A program made the translations under genes and the position numbers. A stretch of DNA of 64,000 nt from UBA4744 sp963707435 (GTDB lineage Bacteria > Actinomycetota > Acidimicrobiia > Spongiisociales > UBA4744): contig CAVPPF010000005.1 of the NCBI GenBank assembly GCA_963707435.1, forward strand, positions 1-64,000, written 5' to 3'. The notes beneath the pieces were generated by a model, which had not been told where the DNA came from, made no database searches, and saw only the letters and a list, made by a program, of their open reading frames with translations. Numbering within the stretch: the stretch's first letter is position 1; each line of letters opens with the position of its first letter. Positions 26,843 through 34,858 of the stretch are shown in pieces.

Positions 26843-28110
26843 AGACGTCCTGTTTCTGGACCGACGACTACCCCCGCCCTGCCGACCTTCCGGCCGGGGA
26901 ACTTCCTCGAGGAACGGACGTGCTGGTCATCGGCGGTGGCATCACCGGACTGACGGCCGCCCGCGTGCTGGCCCGGGCAGGAGTTGCAACGGTGGTTGTT
27001 GAAACCACGGGCTTTGGCGAGGGGGCCAGTGCCCGGAACGGGGGTATGGCCATCTATGGACTGAAGGCTGAGGCGAAGACCGTCATCAAACGTTTTGGGG
27101 ATCGGCTCGGACGCGAACTGTGGAATGCTTCCAACGTCGCCATCGATCGCATCGAGGAGACCATCACCGAAGAGGGCATCTCGTGTGACTTCACTCGCCC
27201 GGGTTCTGCCGAACTCGGCTTCACCCGTCGCGATGCTCGAATGCTGGCCGGATACGCGCAGTGGACGACCAGCGAACTCGGGTTTCCTATCGAGTACGTA
27301 CCGCGTGAGCGCCTCGGAGAGGTGGTGGGGAGCGATCGATTCTCGATGGCGCTCATCGAGGACGTGAGCGCGGGCCTGCACCCCGCCAAATACACCTTCG
27401 GCCTGGCCGCGGCAGCTGCCCGGTTCGGGACCGTGCTCGTCGAACATGCCGAAGTGACCGGCGTCGAGCAGGAGAGCGGACCCTTCAGTGTCGCAACGTC
27501 CCGTGGTCGTATCAGGGCGGGCAGAATTCTCGTCGCGACCAATGGATACACGGGGACGCTCTTCCCCTCGATCCGGCGCCGGGTCGTGCCCATCGGGAGT
27601 TACTCGGTCGTGACCGAGCCGCTCCCGGCCGCGCTGGCTGAGGAGATCCTGCCCGGCAACCGGATGGTATGGACGGCCCGTCGTCTGCTCAATTACTTTC
27701 GTCGCACACCGGACAACCGGATCCTGATGGGCGGCCGCCGCAACCTGCAAACGGATCTCAACCCGGCGGACAGCGCTCGCGAATTGAGTGCTCGCCTGAC
27801 CGAGTTCTTCCCGCAGCTGCAAACGTACGAGGTGAGTCACGTGTGGGGCGGCAAGCTGGGGGTCACGTTCGACCTCCTTCCCCACATTGGCCAACGGGAT
27901 GGCATCTGGTACGCCTTGGGATACGGAGGCCACGGAGTGCCCCTCGCCACGTACGTCGGCAACGACGTCGGGAAGCTCATGACGGGCGAACTCGATCGCA
28001 GCCCCTTTGCGGAGATTGCCCACCCGAAGCGATGGTTCTATCGAACCAACCCGTGGTTCCTGCCGCTGGCCGCCACCGCCTACCGGACGCTCGATCGATT
28101 CGGCCGGTGA
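26839..28110 (+). CDS. FAD-dependent amine oxidase, PuuB/DadA-like
   Basis: A 423-residue DAO-family flavoenzyme. VLVIGGGITGLTAARVLARA is the FAD-binding Rossmann loop, GEGASARNGGMAIYG the second flavin contact. The C-terminal half has SHVWGGKLGVTFDLLPHIG and ALGYGGHGVPLAT, a pattern shared with gamma-glutamylputrescine oxidase PuuB. Paired with an aminotransferase and aldehyde dehydrogenases beside a polyamine importer, oxidation of (glutamyl)putrescine or a similar amine is the natural reading, but no glutamyl-putrescine synthetase is visible. The last residues and stop lie inside the first copy of a 49-bp tandem repeat. Confidence 0.88.
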   Translation: MKTSCFWTDDYPRPADLPAGELPRGTDVLVIGGGITGLTAARVLARAGVATVVVETTGFGEGASARNGGMAIYGLKAEAKTVIKRFGDRLGRELWNASNVAIDRIEETITEEGISCDFTRPGSAELGFTRRDARMLAGYAQWTTSELGFPIEYVPRERLGEVVGSDRFSMALIEDVSAGLHPAKYTFGLAAAAARFGTVLVEHAEVTGVEQESGPFSVATSRGRIRAGRILVATNGYTGTLFPSIRRRVVPIGSYSVVTEPLPAALAEEILPGNRMVWTARRLLNYFRRTPDNRILMGGRRNLQTDLNPADSARELSARLTEFFPQLQTYEVSHVWGGKLGVTFDLLPHIGQRDGIWYALGYGGHGVPLATYVGNDVGKLMTGELDRSPFAEIAHPKRWFYRTNPWFLPLAATAYRTLDRFGR

Positions 28111-28215
28111 TCGCCCGGCCGCGGCCGCCTACCGGACAGTCGATCGATTCGGCCGGTGATCGCCCGGCCGCGGCCGCCTACCGGACAGTCGATCGATTCG
28201 GCCGGTGATCGCCCG
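28076..28215. repeat. 49-bp tandem repeat spanning the end of the oxidase gene
   Basis: Nearly identical 49-bp units begin at 28076, 28125 and 28174 (the third is ~42 bases). Unit one is the coding 3' end and stop of the FAD oxidase; the others are downstream copies, including the duplicated stop. The convergent membrane-protein gene ends inside unit three. The units contain internal palindromes (CGATCG, GGCCGCGGCC). Confidence 0.95.
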
Positions 28216-29074
28216 AACGCCTTCGGAACCACACGGCAACGAACGCAGCGGCACCTGCCATCGCCAGCGGGATGTACGTGTTGGTTCCCAGGAGGGTCGA
28301 CAAACCGGCCCGGAGCGGTGTGGCCCCTCCGCCTGGATCGGCGATCCATGAGCCGAGGCGCAGCATGACGGCCAGAGACAACGACGTCAGCATCAACCGG
28401 TAGGCGAGGTTGCGGACGGCGGCCACCCGGTCGGGGCTGGCCAGAACCGCGCCGCCGCCGAACAGCAGCATGGCCACGCCCGCCAGCGCGGCTGCCAGGC
28501 TGAGAGCCGTTGATGACTTCGTGGCCGCCGAGGTCACGGGAAGCTCCCCGATGCCGTCGAGGGGAATCGGTTCGATGCTTGCAACAAGCGCTGCGACGCT
28601 GCTCTCCCCCGCCATGATTCCTTCGTCGGCCAGCACCCCGGTGAGCGCGGGGACGGCGGGCAGGAGCGCCGCCGCCGGATCCACGACCGCCTCGCTCCCC
28701 ACCGGGGCAAATGCCGCATCAACGAGTTGATCGGTGAGGTTGCGAACGGCCTCCTCCGTCTCGGGCATTGTCAGGATCCGATCTGCCGTCCGCACATCGT
28801 CGGGAACGATCACACCAACAGATCTCAGGCCGTCGATCAACCAACCCGTCAGTCGCTCCTGGGCTATCTCACTTGCGGCGACATCGCCCAGGACATCGGC
28901 GACGACCGAACGGCTTGCGGTGACCGAACTGCCCCAGAGCGATCCAATCAGAATCGATGCCGACAGGCCGAAGAGCCAGAAGAAGGTCGCCCGGACAAAC
29001 CGGCGGGGAAGACCGATGGGCGGCTCCGGCGAATCTCCCTGCCGGGATCGGGTTCGGATGAGAGAACTCGTCAC
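28178..29074 (-). CDS. Uncharacterised four-helix membrane protein
   Basis: A 298-residue protein I cannot name. It has a hydrophobic helix at about 30-50, a ~140-residue acidic extracytoplasmic region (about 55-190) rich in Asp/Val/Ala, and three further hydrophobic segments (about 192-212, 225-245 and 265-285). The C-terminus (RRRSGDHRPNRSTVR) is written by the 49-bp repeat and so is probably an accidental extension. GTG at 29074 overlaps the mrp stop (GTGA), so it is co-expressed with mrp. Confidence 0.75.
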   Translation of the reverse strand: MTSSLIRTRSRQGDSPEPPIGLPRRFVRATFFWLFGLSASILIGSLWGSSVTASRSVVADVLGDVAASEIAQERLTGWLIDGLRSVGVIVPDDVRTADRILTMPETEEAVRNLTDQLVDAAFAPVGSEAVVDPAAALLPAVPALTGVLADEGIMAGESSVAALVASIEPIPLDGIGELPVTSAATKSSTALSLAAALAGVAMLLFGGGAVLASPDRVAAVRNLAYRLMLTSLSLAVMLRLGSWIADPGGGATPLRAGLSTLLGTNTYIPLAMAGAAAFVAVWFRRRSGDHRPNRSTVR

Positions 29075-30162
29075 TTGATAACCAGTTCCGGATGCGTCCG
29101 TACCCGTGGGCGGGCCGCCACAACGCCGCGGGCCAGTTCTTCGAAAGCGAGCGCGGTCTCACTCTCCGGCGCGACGATCGTCAACGGCAGCCCTTCGTCC
29201 GCTCCTGCTCGCATGGCGGACAGGAAGGGAATACGAGCGAGCAGCGGAACCCCGAGCTCCTCGGCCAGGGCCGCCCCGCCGCCTTCTCCGAACAGCTCGT
29301 ACCGGGTTCCATCATCTCCGGTGAACCACGACATGTTCTCGACGACACCTATCACTTCCTGGTTGACCTTTTCCGCCATCAAGGCGGCCCGCTTCGCCAC
29401 CCGTTGCGCGGTCGGTTGTGGAGTCGTCACCACCACCACCTGGGCACGAGGCACGAACTGCGAAACGGAGATCGCCACGTCACCGGTGCCGGGGGGCATG
29501 TCGATGAGCAGGAAGTCGGGGTCATCCCAGAACACGTCGGAAAGGAACTGTTCGAGCGCTTTGTGCAACATCGGGCCCCGCCAGATGACGGCCTGGTCGG
29601 GACGCACGAAGTAGTCCATGGAAATGACTTTCACGCCATGAGCCCGGGGAGCGATGATGGTCTCGTCGATGACCGCAGGAGGCCGGGTTACGCCCAGCAT
29701 CTTGGGAATGGAGAACCCCCACACGTCGGCGTCGATGACCCCGACCGAGTAGCCCTGGTGCGCGAGGGCAATCGCCAGGTTCGCCGTAACCGATGACTTT
29801 CCGACGCCCCCTTTCCCGCTGGAGATGGTCACGACCCGGGTCGGTGAACCGGGTCGGGTCAGGGTCATGCCCCGCTCCGGCCTCAGGAAATCCATCATCT
29901 TCTTGCGGTCGTCATCGTCCATCTCAACGAAGGCCACGTCGACCGACGTAACTCCTTCGACCCCCGAAGCGGCTCTTTCGATTTCCCGGGCGATGGAATC
30001 GGCCGAGCCGTAGCCGGGGACCGGCATCGCCATCTCCACCGCAACGCGACCCTTGCGGGTCACGCCCAGCGACCGGATCATGCCCAGTTGTGCCAGCGAG
30101 CGACCCAACTCGGGCTCCTCGACGGCATTGACCCGGGCCTCGACGGATGCTTTGTCGACCAT
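29071..30162 (-). CDS. mrp: Mrp/ApbC-family iron-sulfur carrier ATPase
   Basis: A 363-residue P-loop NTPase. An N-terminal MIP18/DUF59-like domain (about 5-80) precedes the deviant Walker A SSGKGGVGKSSVTANLA (about 114-130), VGVIDADVWGFSIP and LLIDMPPGTGD. Mrp proteins hold and transfer Fe-S clusters to apo-enzymes. The usual C-terminal CxxC is absent (NMSWFTGDDGTRYELFG), as I recall for other actinobacterial Mrps, so cluster binding must differ. Divergent from a Cys-containing ArsR/SufR-like regulator. I chose ATG 30162; an ATG four codons upstream is possible. Confidence 0.92.
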   Translation of the reverse strand: MVDKASVEARVNAVEEPELGRSLAQLGMIRSLGVTRKGRVAVEMAMPVPGYGSADSIAREIERAASGVEGVTSVDVAFVEMDDDDRKKMMDFLRPERGMTLTRPGSPTRVVTISSGKGGVGKSSVTANLAIALAHQGYSVGVIDADVWGFSIPKMLGVTRPPAVIDETIIAPRAHGVKVISMDYFVRPDQAVIWRGPMLHKALEQFLSDVFWDDPDFLLIDMPPGTGDVAISVSQFVPRAQVVVVTTPQPTAQRVAKRAALMAEKVNQEVIGVVENMSWFTGDDGTRYELFGEGGGAALAEELGVPLLARIPFLSAMRAGADEGLPLTIVAPESETALAFEELARGVVAARPRVRTHPELVIK

Positions 30163-30237
30163 TTCCCGTCCCATCCACACAGTGAGTAAAGCCAGCGCAA
30201 AACTATAGTGACGGCGTCTACCTACCCGACCGAGCGT

Positions 30238-30933
30238 ATGAACACACGACAACTCGAGCGCAGCCTCAGCGACCTGACGTCGACGCTGGGCGACCCGACC
30301 CGGCGCTCGATCTACCTCACGGTGCGAGCATCGGCCGACCCGGTCACGGCCGCCCAGATTGCTGCGGAGTTCAACATCCACGCGAACGTCGCACGCCACC
30401 ACCTCGACCGCCTCACGGACGAGGGATACCTGGAAGTCGCCCACAAGCGCTCCACGGGCAAGAACGGTTCCGGCGCCGGACGGCCGGCCAAGTGCTACAC
30501 GCCGACGGACAAGGAGATCGAGCTCCAGTTTCCCGCCCGTCGCTACGACCTGCTCGCCGATCTGCTGATTCGAGTCGTTCAACGGCTCGAACCGGAACGT
30601 GCCTCGGAGATCGCTGCCGAGGTTGGCCGGGAGTACGGCGTTGAACTGGCCGGCACGCTCGAGTTGCCCGACGCTGCCGGTTTCGATTCGGTGCTTGCCA
30701 CCGTGCAGCAGGCGATGGTCGAGGTGGGCTTCGCGGTCGACACCAACACCGACAGCCGTCAGTTGCTGATGAGCCACTGCCCGTTTGGCCGAACTGCCTT
30801 CGATCATCCCGAGGTGGTGTGTTCTCTCGATCGCGGCATCGTGAACGGTCTGATGGAAGGACTCAACCACGCCACAAAGACGGTCACCGCTCCCAAGGAG
30901 ACCTGGGGCGAAGGCTGCGTCACGACGGTCTAG
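30238..30933 (+). CDS. SufR-like winged-helix regulator with conserved cysteines
   Basis: A 231-residue regulator. An ArsR/DeoR-type winged helix occupies about 10-95 (LGDPTRRSIYLTVR, AAEFNIHANVARHHLDRL, GRPAKCYTPT). The C-terminal half resembles the metal/Fe-S-sensing half of SufR: Cys181 (SHCPFG), Cys195 (VVCSLDRG) and Cys227 near the C-terminus. SufR represses Fe-S assembly operons when loaded with a cluster. It is divergent from mrp with only 75 bases between them. A TATAGT box at 30204-30209 suits a promoter, so the GTG at 30208 would lie inside it and ATG 30238 is the better start. Confidence 0.8.
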   Translation: MNTRQLERSLSDLTSTLGDPTRRSIYLTVRASADPVTAAQIAAEFNIHANVARHHLDRLTDEGYLEVAHKRSTGKNGSGAGRPAKCYTPTDKEIELQFPARRYDLLADLLIRVVQRLEPERASEIAAEVGREYGVELAGTLELPDAAGFDSVLATVQQAMVEVGFAVDTNTDSRQLLMSHCPFGRTAFDHPEVVCSLDRGIVNGLMEGLNHATKTVTAPKETWGEGCVTTV

Positions 30934-30989
30934 ACCGCTGCAAGCCCCACTAGTGTCAGATGAACCGTTGAGCCAGGAGGTTCCCCACT

Positions 30990-31448
30990 ATGTCGGCCAC
31001 GATTGGAGACCGCGCCCCCAATTTCGAGTTGTTCGATCAGAACGCCAACGAGGTGTCCCGCGCCTCCCTGGAGGGCCGCAAGACGCTCATCGTCTTCATT
31101 CCGTTGCCGTTTTCCGGGATCTGCGAGGCGGAGTTGTGCTCCATCCGCGACAACCTCACCCACTTGAACGACCTCGATGCCAATGTGGTGGTCATCTCCT
31201 GTGATACCCGGTTCGTCCACAAGAAGTGGGCCGACGAGCAAGGGTTTGAGTTTCCCATTCTGTCCGACTTCTGGCCCCACGGGGAGACGGCTCGCGCCTA
31301 CGGCAGCTTCAATGAGGCCAAGGGTGTCGCCAACCGGATGAGCTACGTCCTCGACGCTACCGGCGTGGTGTGGGAGATCATCGACTCCGGCAGCCTGGGC
31401 GTGGCCCGCGAGATGGACGCGTACCTGGAAGCGCTGGCGCGCATCTAG
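30990..31448 (+). CDS. Peroxiredoxin, AhpE-like
   Basis: A 152-residue thioredoxin-fold peroxidase. APNFELFDQNANEV opens the fold, and IPLPFSGICEAELCSIRDN holds the peroxidatic Cys45 with a second Cys50 five residues on, as in AhpE/AhpC-TSA one-Cys types where the motif reads PxxxTxxC (here Ser replaces Thr). Reduces hydroperoxides using thiol donors. An AGGAGG ribosome site precedes the ATG. A decayed copy of its 3' third lies 90 bases downstream. Confidence 0.9.
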   Translation: MSATIGDRAPNFELFDQNANEVSRASLEGRKTLIVFIPLPFSGICEAELCSIRDNLTHLNDLDANVVVISCDTRFVHKKWADEQGFEFPILSDFWPHGETARAYGSFNEAKGVANRMSYVLDATGVVWEIIDSGSLGVAREMDAYLEALARI

Positions 31449-31469
31449 GTTTCCCTGCTTTGGGGAGAC

Positions 31470-31488
31470 GCGCCGTCAACGACGGCGC
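31470..31488 (+). terminator. Hairpin after the peroxiredoxin gene
   Basis: GCGCCGTC (31470-31477) and GACGGCGC (31481-31488) form a perfect 8-bp stem with a 3-base loop 22 bases after the stop. No T-tract follows. Confidence 0.5.
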
Positions 31489-31530
31489 AGAGGGGTGCAG
31501 TCTTGCCAGACGGTCTCGAATTGCGCCTGC

Positions 31531-31658
31531 CGGCGGTTCGCCAACCGGATGACCTACGCCCTCGACGACACTGGCTGATCCGAGAATCATCGACTCCGGC
31601 TCCGTCGGCGCTGCCAGAGAAATGGACGCCTACCCGGAAGCAGTTGGGCAAGCTGTGA
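31531..31658 (+). pseudogene. Decayed duplicate of the peroxiredoxin 3' end
   Basis: This stretch aligns by eye with the last ~120 bases of the peroxiredoxin gene: FANRMTYALDDTG here against VANRMSYVLDATG there, then matching blocks ATCATCGACTCCGGC and ATGGACGC-TAC. It carries an in-frame TGA after DDTG, and small length differences, so it cannot be a functional gene. No other part of the gene is duplicated. It directly precedes a heptamer array. Confidence 0.85.
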
Positions 31659-31673
31659 GCAGTACTCGGTGCT

Positions 31674-31708
31674 GAATACCGAATACTGAGTACTGAATAC
31701 TGAGTACG
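31674..31708. repeat. Tandem heptamer GARTACT, five copies
   Basis: Five contiguous 7-bp units: GAATACC, GAATACT, GAGTACT, GAATACT and GAGTACG. The same unit in opposite orientation makes the array at 52025-52050. It lies three bases before the stop of the RseB-like gene. Confidence 0.92.
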
Positions 31709-31711
31709 CCC

Positions 31712-32659
31712 TTATCCAAACCAGCTGCGCCAGAGCCGTGCGAAGAACCCGGGACGGCCGGGGGCGGGCAGATCCCCGAGCACTGCCTCTTGCAAATCGA
31801 TCGGCAGGTCCCCGATGAGCGCGTATCCGCCAACCCGTGATTCCCACGCGTACACAACCTGCCCCGGCTGGAACAGACGCTGGTATTCCTTCCCACCGAT
31901 CTCGGCAACCGGGGCATCTTCCAGTTCGGGAATGGTGACCGTCCTCTGTGAAGCGATGACCGTGAACGAGAAGACGCCGTCGGAGTAGTAGGCAACCGTC
32001 GAGCTCTCCGGCCCTTCGTAGACGTCGAGCCGGTTGAATCCTGCTACCCGGGCCGGGAGCGCTGCTTCATCGATGTCTTTGAAATCAATGACCTCGATGG
32101 CTTCCGGGGTGGCTTGCCGCACCGACGTGTCGATCGACGGACGCTCTGCGCTGAACGAAACGAACGAACTCGAGCAGTACAGCGAGCGGTCCGCATTGCG
32201 CACCTCAGAGCGAAGCAGCGCACCGGTCGCTTCGTCGAAGTGCAGCGTGACCCTTTCGATATCGCCATCCATCACGGTGACCACCTGCACCGGCCGCTCC
32301 AGTTCTCTGGCTTGCCCGGCATCCACGGCTGTGTACTTCGAACTCATCATCCAATCGGCGGAGCTATCGATCCGGATCGCTTCAACCGTGCCGTTGGCGG
32401 CTCGTTGATAGAGCGCTCCGTCGGCAGAGACCGCTTCGCTTCCGCTGGTCCTCACCCACAACTCACCCCCCGACCTCGCTACCTCGACGAACTGGCCGAC
32501 GGTCCCGTCCGGTGTGTCACACACAACGAATACTTCGCCGGAGTACTCGGAGGCCTCGGCCCGCTCGAGATAGGTACCCAGGTCCGTGGCGAGCGCAGGG
32601 ACCGCCTGCCCGACCAGAGCAGTGATGGTGAGCGCCGCGACGATCAGTGGGCGCTTCAT
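31712..32659 (-). CDS. RseB/MucB-like periplasmic sigma-regulatory protein
   Basis: A 315-residue exported protein. An N-terminal signal (about 1-25, ending AVPALA) precedes a lipoprotein-like beta domain resembling LolA/RseB (GEVFVVCDTPDG, VTLHFDEATGALLRSEV) and a C-terminal domain (about 190-315). In the RseA/RseB system such a protein binds the anti-sigma factor outside the membrane and controls its cleavage. It overlaps the anti-sigma gene as ATGA and is third in the sigma operon. RseB-like is the best call; actinobacterial versions are divergent. Confidence 0.75.
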   Translation of the reverse strand: MKRPLIVAALTITALVGQAVPALATDLGTYLERAEASEYSGEVFVVCDTPDGTVGQFVEVARSGGELWVRTSGSEAVSADGALYQRAANGTVEAIRIDSSADWMMSSKYTAVDAGQARELERPVQVVTVMDGDIERVTLHFDEATGALLRSEVRNADRSLYCSSSFVSFSAERPSIDTSVRQATPEAIEVIDFKDIDEAALPARVAGFNRLDVYEGPESSTVAYYSDGVFSFTVIASQRTVTIPELEDAPVAEIGGKEYQRLFQPGQVVYAWESRVGGYALIGDLPIDLQEAVLGDLPAPGRPGFFARLWRSWFG

Positions 32660-33088
32660 TCGATCGGTCCTGACACCCGATCGAGCACCGGTACCGGGGT
32701 GCGCGGGGTGATGGCCGGCTCGAGCGAAGTCCTGGCACCGTACTGATCGGACAATTGGTCGAGCCGTACCTCCAGGGTGGTCGGCGGGGCCAGGATCGTC
32801 GCAATGCCGACAAACAAGGCGAGGATGGCGGCTGCGGCCGCCGCAACCCATACGGGTGGACGCCGGGTGAGGGGCAGCACCCTGGCCGCCCGGTCCTCCG
32901 CGGGCGTCAACCCCGCGTGGCACCTCGAGGACAGGGAGAGAACGGACGGCAGCCCGGGCGAAGTGAAGTCCGTTCAGCTCGTCCGCACAGCTCGAGCAGG
33001 TTCCCAGGTGCTCGGTCACCTGGTTCCTTTCCCGGTGGTCGAGTTCTCCATCGAGAAAGGCGGAGAGGAGTTCGCCCGGGTGTGTCAT
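32656..33088 (-). CDS. ZAS-type anti-sigma factor, frameshifted
   Basis: An anti-sigma factor of the zinc-binding RseA/RsrA type. The first frame gives a ZAS domain: LLSAFLDGELDHRE and EHLGTCSSCADEL (His27, Cys31, Cys34). The second frame gives TPAEDRAARVLPLTRRPPVW, a membrane helix of about 20 residues and a Pro-rich tail. The two meet at a GGGG run (32911-32914 on the plus strand); deleting one G yields a continuous 143-residue protein (PRGLTPAED). The interval is 433 bases, 3n+1. Start ATG overlaps the sigma stop and the end overlaps the RseB-like start, both ATGA. Confidence 0.85.
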
Positions 33089-33594
33089 TGCAGGCGTTCC
33101 TTCAACATCTTGCGCCCTCGATGAATCCGGCTGCGTACAGTGCCGATCGGCGCAGCAACTGCGGCAGAGATCTCCTCGTAGCTGAGACCAACAATGTCAC
33201 AGAGCACCACCGCTTCGCGGAAGTCGTAGGGGAGTTCCAGCAGCGCGGCCTGGATATCCTCGCCCAGCCGGACGGTGGACAGGACCTGATCGGGTGCCGG
33301 GGACGCGTGGGTGGACACTCGATCGATCTCGTCGGGAAGCGGTGCGGAAGGCCTCCGCTTTTTTCGACGCACTTCGTCGAGAAAGGCGTTCCGGGTGATG
33401 CGCCACAGCCAGCCTTCAAAGGAACCCGGCTGGTATCCGGCCAACCCTTTTCTGACCCGGAGCAGCACCTCCTGCGTGAGGTCGGATGCATCGTCCGCGT
33501 TGCCGGTGAGGCGGTATGCGAAGTTGTAGATCTTTCGCCCATAAGCCCGCGCTACTTCTTCCCAGGACAGCGGTGCAACGTCAGGCACGCGCAC
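33085..33594 (-). CDS. ECF RNA polymerase sigma factor (SigE/RpoE-like)
   Basis: A 169-residue group-4 sigma factor. Region 2 spans about 10-80 (FAYRLTGNADDASDLTQEVL, FEGWLWRITRNAFLDEVRR) and region 4 about 110-168 (LPYDFREAVVLCDIVGLSYE, then APIGTVRSRIHRGRKML as the DNA-binding HTH). It heads a sigma/anti-sigma/RseB-like set, so it is likely released by envelope stress. tatA lies just upstream on the same strand and mrp 3 kb away, recalling the mycobacterial sigE-rseA-htrA-tatB-mrp neighbourhood, though htrA is missing here. GTG start; a second GTG two codons in is possible. Confidence 0.92.
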   Translation of the reverse strand: MRVPDVAPLSWEEVARAYGRKIYNFAYRLTGNADDASDLTQEVLLRVRKGLAGYQPGSFEGWLWRITRNAFLDEVRRKKRRPSAPLPDEIDRVSTHASPAPDQVLSTVRLGEDIQAALLELPYDFREAVVLCDIVGLSYEEISAAVAAPIGTVRSRIHRGRKMLKERLQ

Positions 33595-33662
33595 TACCTA
33601 GTGAACGCACCACCGTGCGATCGAGTTCCCGCGGAGAGCTAGAGGCTGGAACCAGAACGGAA

Positions 33663-33842
33663 CTATGTGTCTGGGGTATCGGAGGGTGGCTCTTCCTCAC
33701 CGCCCTGCTCAATGCCCTTGCGGAACTCTTTGGCCGACGCCCCGAGCGATCGTGCAAGGTCGGGGAGCTTCCTCGCCCCAAACAGGAGCAGCAGGATCAC
33801 CAGAATGATGATGAGTTCGCCGCCGCCAAGTCGTCCAAACAT
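33663..33842 (-). CDS. tatA: Twin-arginine translocase subunit TatA
   Basis: A 59-residue protein. MFGRLGGGELIIILVILLLL is the N-terminal membrane helix, followed by the FGARKLPDLARSLG hinge and amphipathic helix, KEFRKGI, and an acidic Pro/Glu tail. TatA oligomers form the pore for folded Tat substrates. ATG at 33842, TAG at 33663-33665. It lies 68 bases upstream of the sigma gene on the same strand. TatA is favoured over TatB by the short length. Confidence 0.92.
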   Translation of the reverse strand: MFGRLGGGELIIILVILLLLFGARKLPDLARSLGASAKEFRKGIEQGGEEEPPSDTPDT

Positions 33843-33864
33843 GGATGTCTCCTTTGACCGTATC

Positions 33865-34851
33865 CTACCGGGAGGCCTGGCCGAAGGAAGGCAGCACCTC
33901 GGTCGCGACGATATCCCACCCTGCCGACGAGCACCAACCGAACTCGGTTGGTGCGAAACTCAACACCAGTTCGGACACCCCGAGCGCGACGAATTCCTGG
34001 ATTCGTTCCCCCACCTGGTGCGGGGTGCCGGCCAGGCCACGGCTGCGCAATGCTTCCGGAGAAGTGCCCGACTGCCCGGGAGCTTGTTGCCTCCAGTCCG
34101 AATGACGACGGCGGACGTCACGCTCGTCTTCACCGACGAGCGCGACCAGTCCGAGGCTCCTCCTCACCGCGTGCGGATCCGTGCCGGCGTCGTGGCAGGC
34201 ACGGTCGAACCGGGCAGCCTCGACTGCATAGCTGTGCGGTGAGAACGGCCCCGACAGATGCCATATGTCGGCGGATCCGGCTGCGGCTCGCAGCCCCTGC
34301 GGACCGCCCACCGACATGAGGATGGGAACGGGCTGTTGTACGGATTGCGGCAGGTTGGGGGCATCGTGCACACGGAACCTCGGGCCGGTAAGGGTGGCGG
34401 GCGAGTGGGACGTCATCTCCCGGATGAGGATCGCCGCTTCTTCGAGACCGGCCAGGCGCTCCTCGAGCGCCGGGAAATCCAACCCCGCGGCGACGTACCC
34501 GGCCCCATCCGATCCGGCACCGAGCCCCAGCACGAAACGGCCGGCGCTCAACCGGTCGAGAGAGGCAGCGGCCTTGGCGAGCACCGCAGGTGGCCGGAAC
34601 CCGATTGCGACGTCCATGGATCCCAGCGTGACCCGGTGGGTCACTGCCGCCAGGGCGGGCAGCAGCACCATGGAATCCAGGTGACCACCGGTCCCCGACG
34701 GGTGTTCGGGATCCGTGAAGGAGCGGTCCGATACCCACAACCCGTCATACCCGGCAGTCTCGAGCCGAACGGCCAGATCTCTCAGCCGCGGCCAGCCCGG
34801 CGGGCCGATTCCACTGTCGACCCTTTGGGGAAGGGCGACACCTATCCGCAT
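33865..34851 (-). CDS. LLM-class (luciferase-like) flavin oxidoreductase
   Basis: A 328-residue TIM-barrel flavoenzyme of the bacterial luciferase / F420-dependent reductase family. MRIGVALPQ opens the barrel, GYDGLWVSD, TLGSMDVAIGFRPPAVLAKA, RFVLGLGAGSD and PVPILMSVGGP follow the usual order. It could use FMN or F420; no other F420 gene is in view. ATG at 34851 (MRIGVALPQ) fits the family; 7 bases separate it from the upstream gene, so they are co-transcribed. Confidence 0.85.
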   Translation of the reverse strand: MRIGVALPQRVDSGIGPPGWPRLRDLAVRLETAGYDGLWVSDRSFTDPEHPSGTGGHLDSMVLLPALAAVTHRVTLGSMDVAIGFRPPAVLAKAAASLDRLSAGRFVLGLGAGSDGAGYVAAGLDFPALEERLAGLEEAAILIREMTSHSPATLTGPRFRVHDAPNLPQSVQQPVPILMSVGGPQGLRAAAGSADIWHLSGPFSPHSYAVEAARFDRACHDAGTDPHAVRRSLGLVALVGEDERDVRRRHSDWRQQAPGQSGTSPEALRSRGLAGTPHQVGERIQEFVALGVSELVLSFAPTEFGWCSSAGWDIVATEVLPSFGQASR

Positions 34852-34858
34852 CGACGCG

